DNA from: Gemmatimonadota bacterium
Lineage (GTDB): Bacteria > Gemmatimonadota > Gemmatimonadetes > Longimicrobiales > Gaopeijiaceae
Direction: 5' to 3'
DNA: 64,000 nucleotides
NCBI GenBank assembly: GCA_022826565.1
Contig: JAJDUP010000003.1
Coordinates: 176,373-240,372, forward strand
Shown here: positions 62,573 to 64,000 of the stretch, piece by piece
How positions within the stretch are numbered: position 1 is the stretch's first letter
How the letters are laid out: each line of letters starts with the position of its first letter
Notes under the pieces: model-generated
The model's database searches: none
What the model was told of the DNA's origin: nothing
Seen by the model: the letters and a program-made list of their open reading frames with translations, nothing else
Position numbers and translations under genes: made by a program

Positions 62573-63489
62573 TCACGGTCCTGCCCCCGAGGAGCAGGTG
62601 GCCCCGCCCCGGTGCCTGGGAATGCTCCGCAGCCATGCCTGAAACGCCTCGTTCGCGGGGGCGCACAATTGCGTATCCTGCCAATAGAACTGCTCGAGTT
62701 CGAGAGTGATGAGTTCCTGTGGAATTGCGCCGGTCAGTCGGTTTTCGCCCACATTCAGGACCTTGAGCCGGTCGAGTTCGGCGAGTTCGGGCGGAAGGGG
62801 TCCCGTCAGACTATTGGCGGAGAGCGACAATATGCGTAGCCTCCCCAGCGCGCCCAGTTCCGACGGAATGGGACCCGCCAGGCCGTTTAGCGGGAGAGAC
62901 AGCCATGTCAGATTGCTGAGGTTCCCGAGTTCGGGCGGGATCGACCCCGTTAGCCGGTTCGCGTACAAGTCCAGCACCTGGAGACTGTCGAGGTTCCCGA
63001 GTTCGGGCGGAATGGGCCCCGTCAGGCCGTTGTCGGCAAGATGCAGACGCGCAAGGCTCCCGAGGTTCCCGAGTTCGGGCGGAATGGGCCCCGTCAGGTC
63101 GTTGCCGGCAAGATCCAGCACCTGGAGATTGTCAAGGTTCCCGAGTTCGGGCGGAATGGGCCCCGTCAGGTCGTTGCCCCTAAGGAGCAGCCCGGATCTT
63201 GAACAGACGACAAAAGACGGATCAGAATAGCAGACTGGGCGCCCGAGCCCTTCAAGGTTCCCGAGTGCCGGTGGAATGGATCCCGTCAGGTTGTTGTTGG
63301 AAAGGTGCAGCGACCGGAGGCTCGTGAGGTTCCCGAGTTCGGGGATCGATCCGGTCAGATTGTTTTGGTTAAGGTCCAGTGACTCGAGACTTCCCAGGTT
63401 GGTGAGTTCGAGCGGGATCGACCCGGTCAGTTCATTGTCACCAAGACTGAGTATTCGAACGCTGGCGAGATTCCCGAGTTCGGGCGGAA
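62573..63489 (-). pseudogene. 5'-truncated LRR protein gene
   Basis: An uninterrupted frame encodes about 11 leucine-rich repeats and the same C-terminal cap as the intact neighbour (LCAPANEAFQAWL...GGATC), including the paralogous insert (GRPVCYSDPSFVVCS). It lacks the signal peptide, Ig-like domains and N-terminal cap. The LRR match stops abruptly at 63489, and upstream the frame soon meets a stop (63533-63535). No ATG, GTG or TTG precedes the repeats; the first GTG (63121) is inside them. The break faces the integrase gene. It ends four bases before the start of the intact gene. Confidence 0.8.
62920..63154 (-). repeat. 72-bp DNA repeats within the truncated LRR gene
   Basis: The 19-base block GGTTCCCGAGTTCGGGCGG recurs without change at 62920, 62992, 63064 and 63136, exactly 72 bases (one 24-residue LRR) apart. 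The flanking GAATGGGCCCCGTCAGG is also nearly constant. Repeats in the intact gene have the same period but more mismatches, so this tract has been homogenised or expanded recently. Confidence 0.85.
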
Positions 63490-63670
63490 CTAGATATCGT
63501 ATGTCCCATGCAGTCCAGTAGGGTACACCATGTCATTCATAACACCTTACTAGACATACCTTTCCAAGAGAGCACCCGAGTTGCATCATCCCTTGCCGTC
63601 CGTTGATGTCTCGTGTATTCTTCTCTGTGAAGTGATTTGGAATGTGATACACACCTACGGAAGGACCCGC
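63490..63670. other. AT-richer junction segment between LRR remnant and integrase
   Basis: From 63490 the sequence changes sharply: LRR homology ends, base composition becomes visibly less GC-rich than either flank, and no gene is present up to the integrase ATG. It contains short stop-dense stretches in all frames. By position it is a candidate end of an integrated element (attachment site plus integrase promoter); no second att copy is in the window to confirm this. Confidence 0.4.
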
Positions 63671-64000
63671 ATGACGAAGCGACCCAGGACCCTCTCCGCC
63701 GCCTTTGTGCGGACGGTCGGCCGCCCCGGCGTTTACGGCGACGGACGAGGCGGGCGGGGGCTCAGTCTCCGGGTGTACCGGACGGCCAACGGGCGGATCA
63801 CCAAGACATGGCGGCAGCGCGTGCGGATCGACGGGCGGCTCACCTCGATCGGACTTGGCCCGTACCCCGAGGTCACGCTCGCCGATGCCCGGGAAAAGGC
63901 GCTGGACAACAGCCGGAGGGTCCGCAGGGGACAGGACCCGCGCGGGCGCGGCGTTCCAACCTTCGCCGAAGCCGCGCGGCGGACCATCGAACTGCATCGC
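63671..64000 (+). CDS. Tyrosine-type site-specific integrase, N-terminal part (runs off right edge)
   Basis: The first 110 codons are open to the end of the window. The protein begins MTKRPRTLSAAFVRTV and contains the Arm-DNA-binding (DUF4102-type) pattern of phage/island integrases: GRGLSLRVYR, KTWRQRVRIDGR, SIGLGPYPEVTLADAREKA, then the start of the core-binding domain (PTFAEAARRTIELHR). The catalytic Arg-His-Arg-Tyr residues lie beyond the window. GGAAGG precedes the ATG. It marks the edge of a likely integrative element extending to the right. Confidence 0.88.
   Translation, partial: MTKRPRTLSAAFVRTVGRPGVYGDGRGGRGLSLRVYRTANGRITKTWRQRVRIDGRLTSIGLGPYPEVTLADAREKALDNSRRVRRGQDPRGRGVPTFAEAARRTIELHR

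Noticed and set aside
60059..63521. A series of plus-strand frames with regular repeats, and the 72-base repeats resembling a CRISPR array
   Set aside because: They are the reverse complement of leucine-rich repeats; spacers are not unique, period equals one LRR, and no cas genes exist.

Overview
The window is uniformly GC-rich, gene-dense bacterial chromosome. Its gene content is typical of Gemmatimonadota and related soil or marine Gram-negative lineages: many secreted S9 peptidases with TolB-like propellers, Tat/Sec-exported amidohydrolases, an ADOP-like orphan permease, a BNR-repeat 'sortilin-like' giant, DUF1080 and Gfo/Idh/MocA sugar genes, SNF, SSS and NhaC sodium-coupled transporters, and a TonB-like anchor. 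This assignment is inference from gene content; there is no rRNA or marker gene here. The secreted LRR/Ig-like proteins and the hydroxyproline gene would suit a host-associated or marine lifestyle, but that is speculative.

Layout. 0-6 kb: an AAA ATPase running off the left edge, an S9 peptidase, a D-aminoacylase behind a palindromic operator, exonuclease III and a TonB-like anchor protein. 6-12.4 kb: base-repair and small-metabolism genes. One strand carries TIGR04076 protein, aldo/keto reductase and Fpg; the other carries NhaC, FabV, an AlkA-type glycosylase and an O6-alkylguanine methyltransferase, several joined by ATGA or GTGA overlaps. 12.4-22.6 kb: an ADOP-like permease, a DegT aminotransferase, an operon of M19-like dipeptidase, amidohydrolase and GroES-like protein, then gamma-glutamyltransferase, an SNF symporter and homocysteine methyltransferase. 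22.7-26.2 kb: two FtsX-type permeases with their ATPase, then tRNA-Pro(GGG). 26.2-30.5 kb: a translationally coupled trio of metalloprotease, small barrel-like protein and metalloprotease. 30.5-35.9 kb: a sugar cluster of DUF1080, two TIM-barrel isomerases, Gfo/Idh/MocA and MFS that fits 3-keto-glycoside metabolism. 36-39.6 kb: trans-3-hydroxy-L-proline dehydratase, an SSS symporter and a P1 (DmpA/NylC) peptidase. 39.6-41.1 kb: a textbook sigma-54 promoter with three phased palindromes ahead of an 83-residue exported or membrane-anchored peptide, then an orphan ABC membrane domain. 41.3-53 kb: a propeller/hydrolase fusion, a 1075-residue BNR protein, an S51-like lipoprotein and a divergent pair of S9 peptidases. 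53-59.7 kb: MATE pump, amidase, aldo/keto reductase and alcohol dehydrogenase. 59.8-64 kb: an intact Ig-like/LRR lipoprotein, a 5'-truncated LRR pseudogene, and a site-specific integrase running off the right edge.

How the genes work together. The dominant theme is envelope-located digestion of peptides and unusual amides (three S9 peptidases, D-aminoacylase, M19-like, GGT, P1, amidase, two metalloproteases) coupled to sodium-driven uptake (SNF, SSS, NhaC) and catabolism of released residues, including 3-hydroxyproline. A second theme is oxidative sugar metabolism.

The most interesting signals are these: the sigma-54/enhancer-like region at 39.7-39.9 kb controlling a tiny exported protein; the LRR array truncated precisely next to an integrase; repeated evidence for CTG initiation, two cases in CTGA stop/start overlaps; the protease-barrel-protease operon; and shared TTACAT-type operators in front of unlinked peptide-catabolic genes. 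I see no CRISPR array, rRNA, prophage structural genes or NRPS/PKS cluster.
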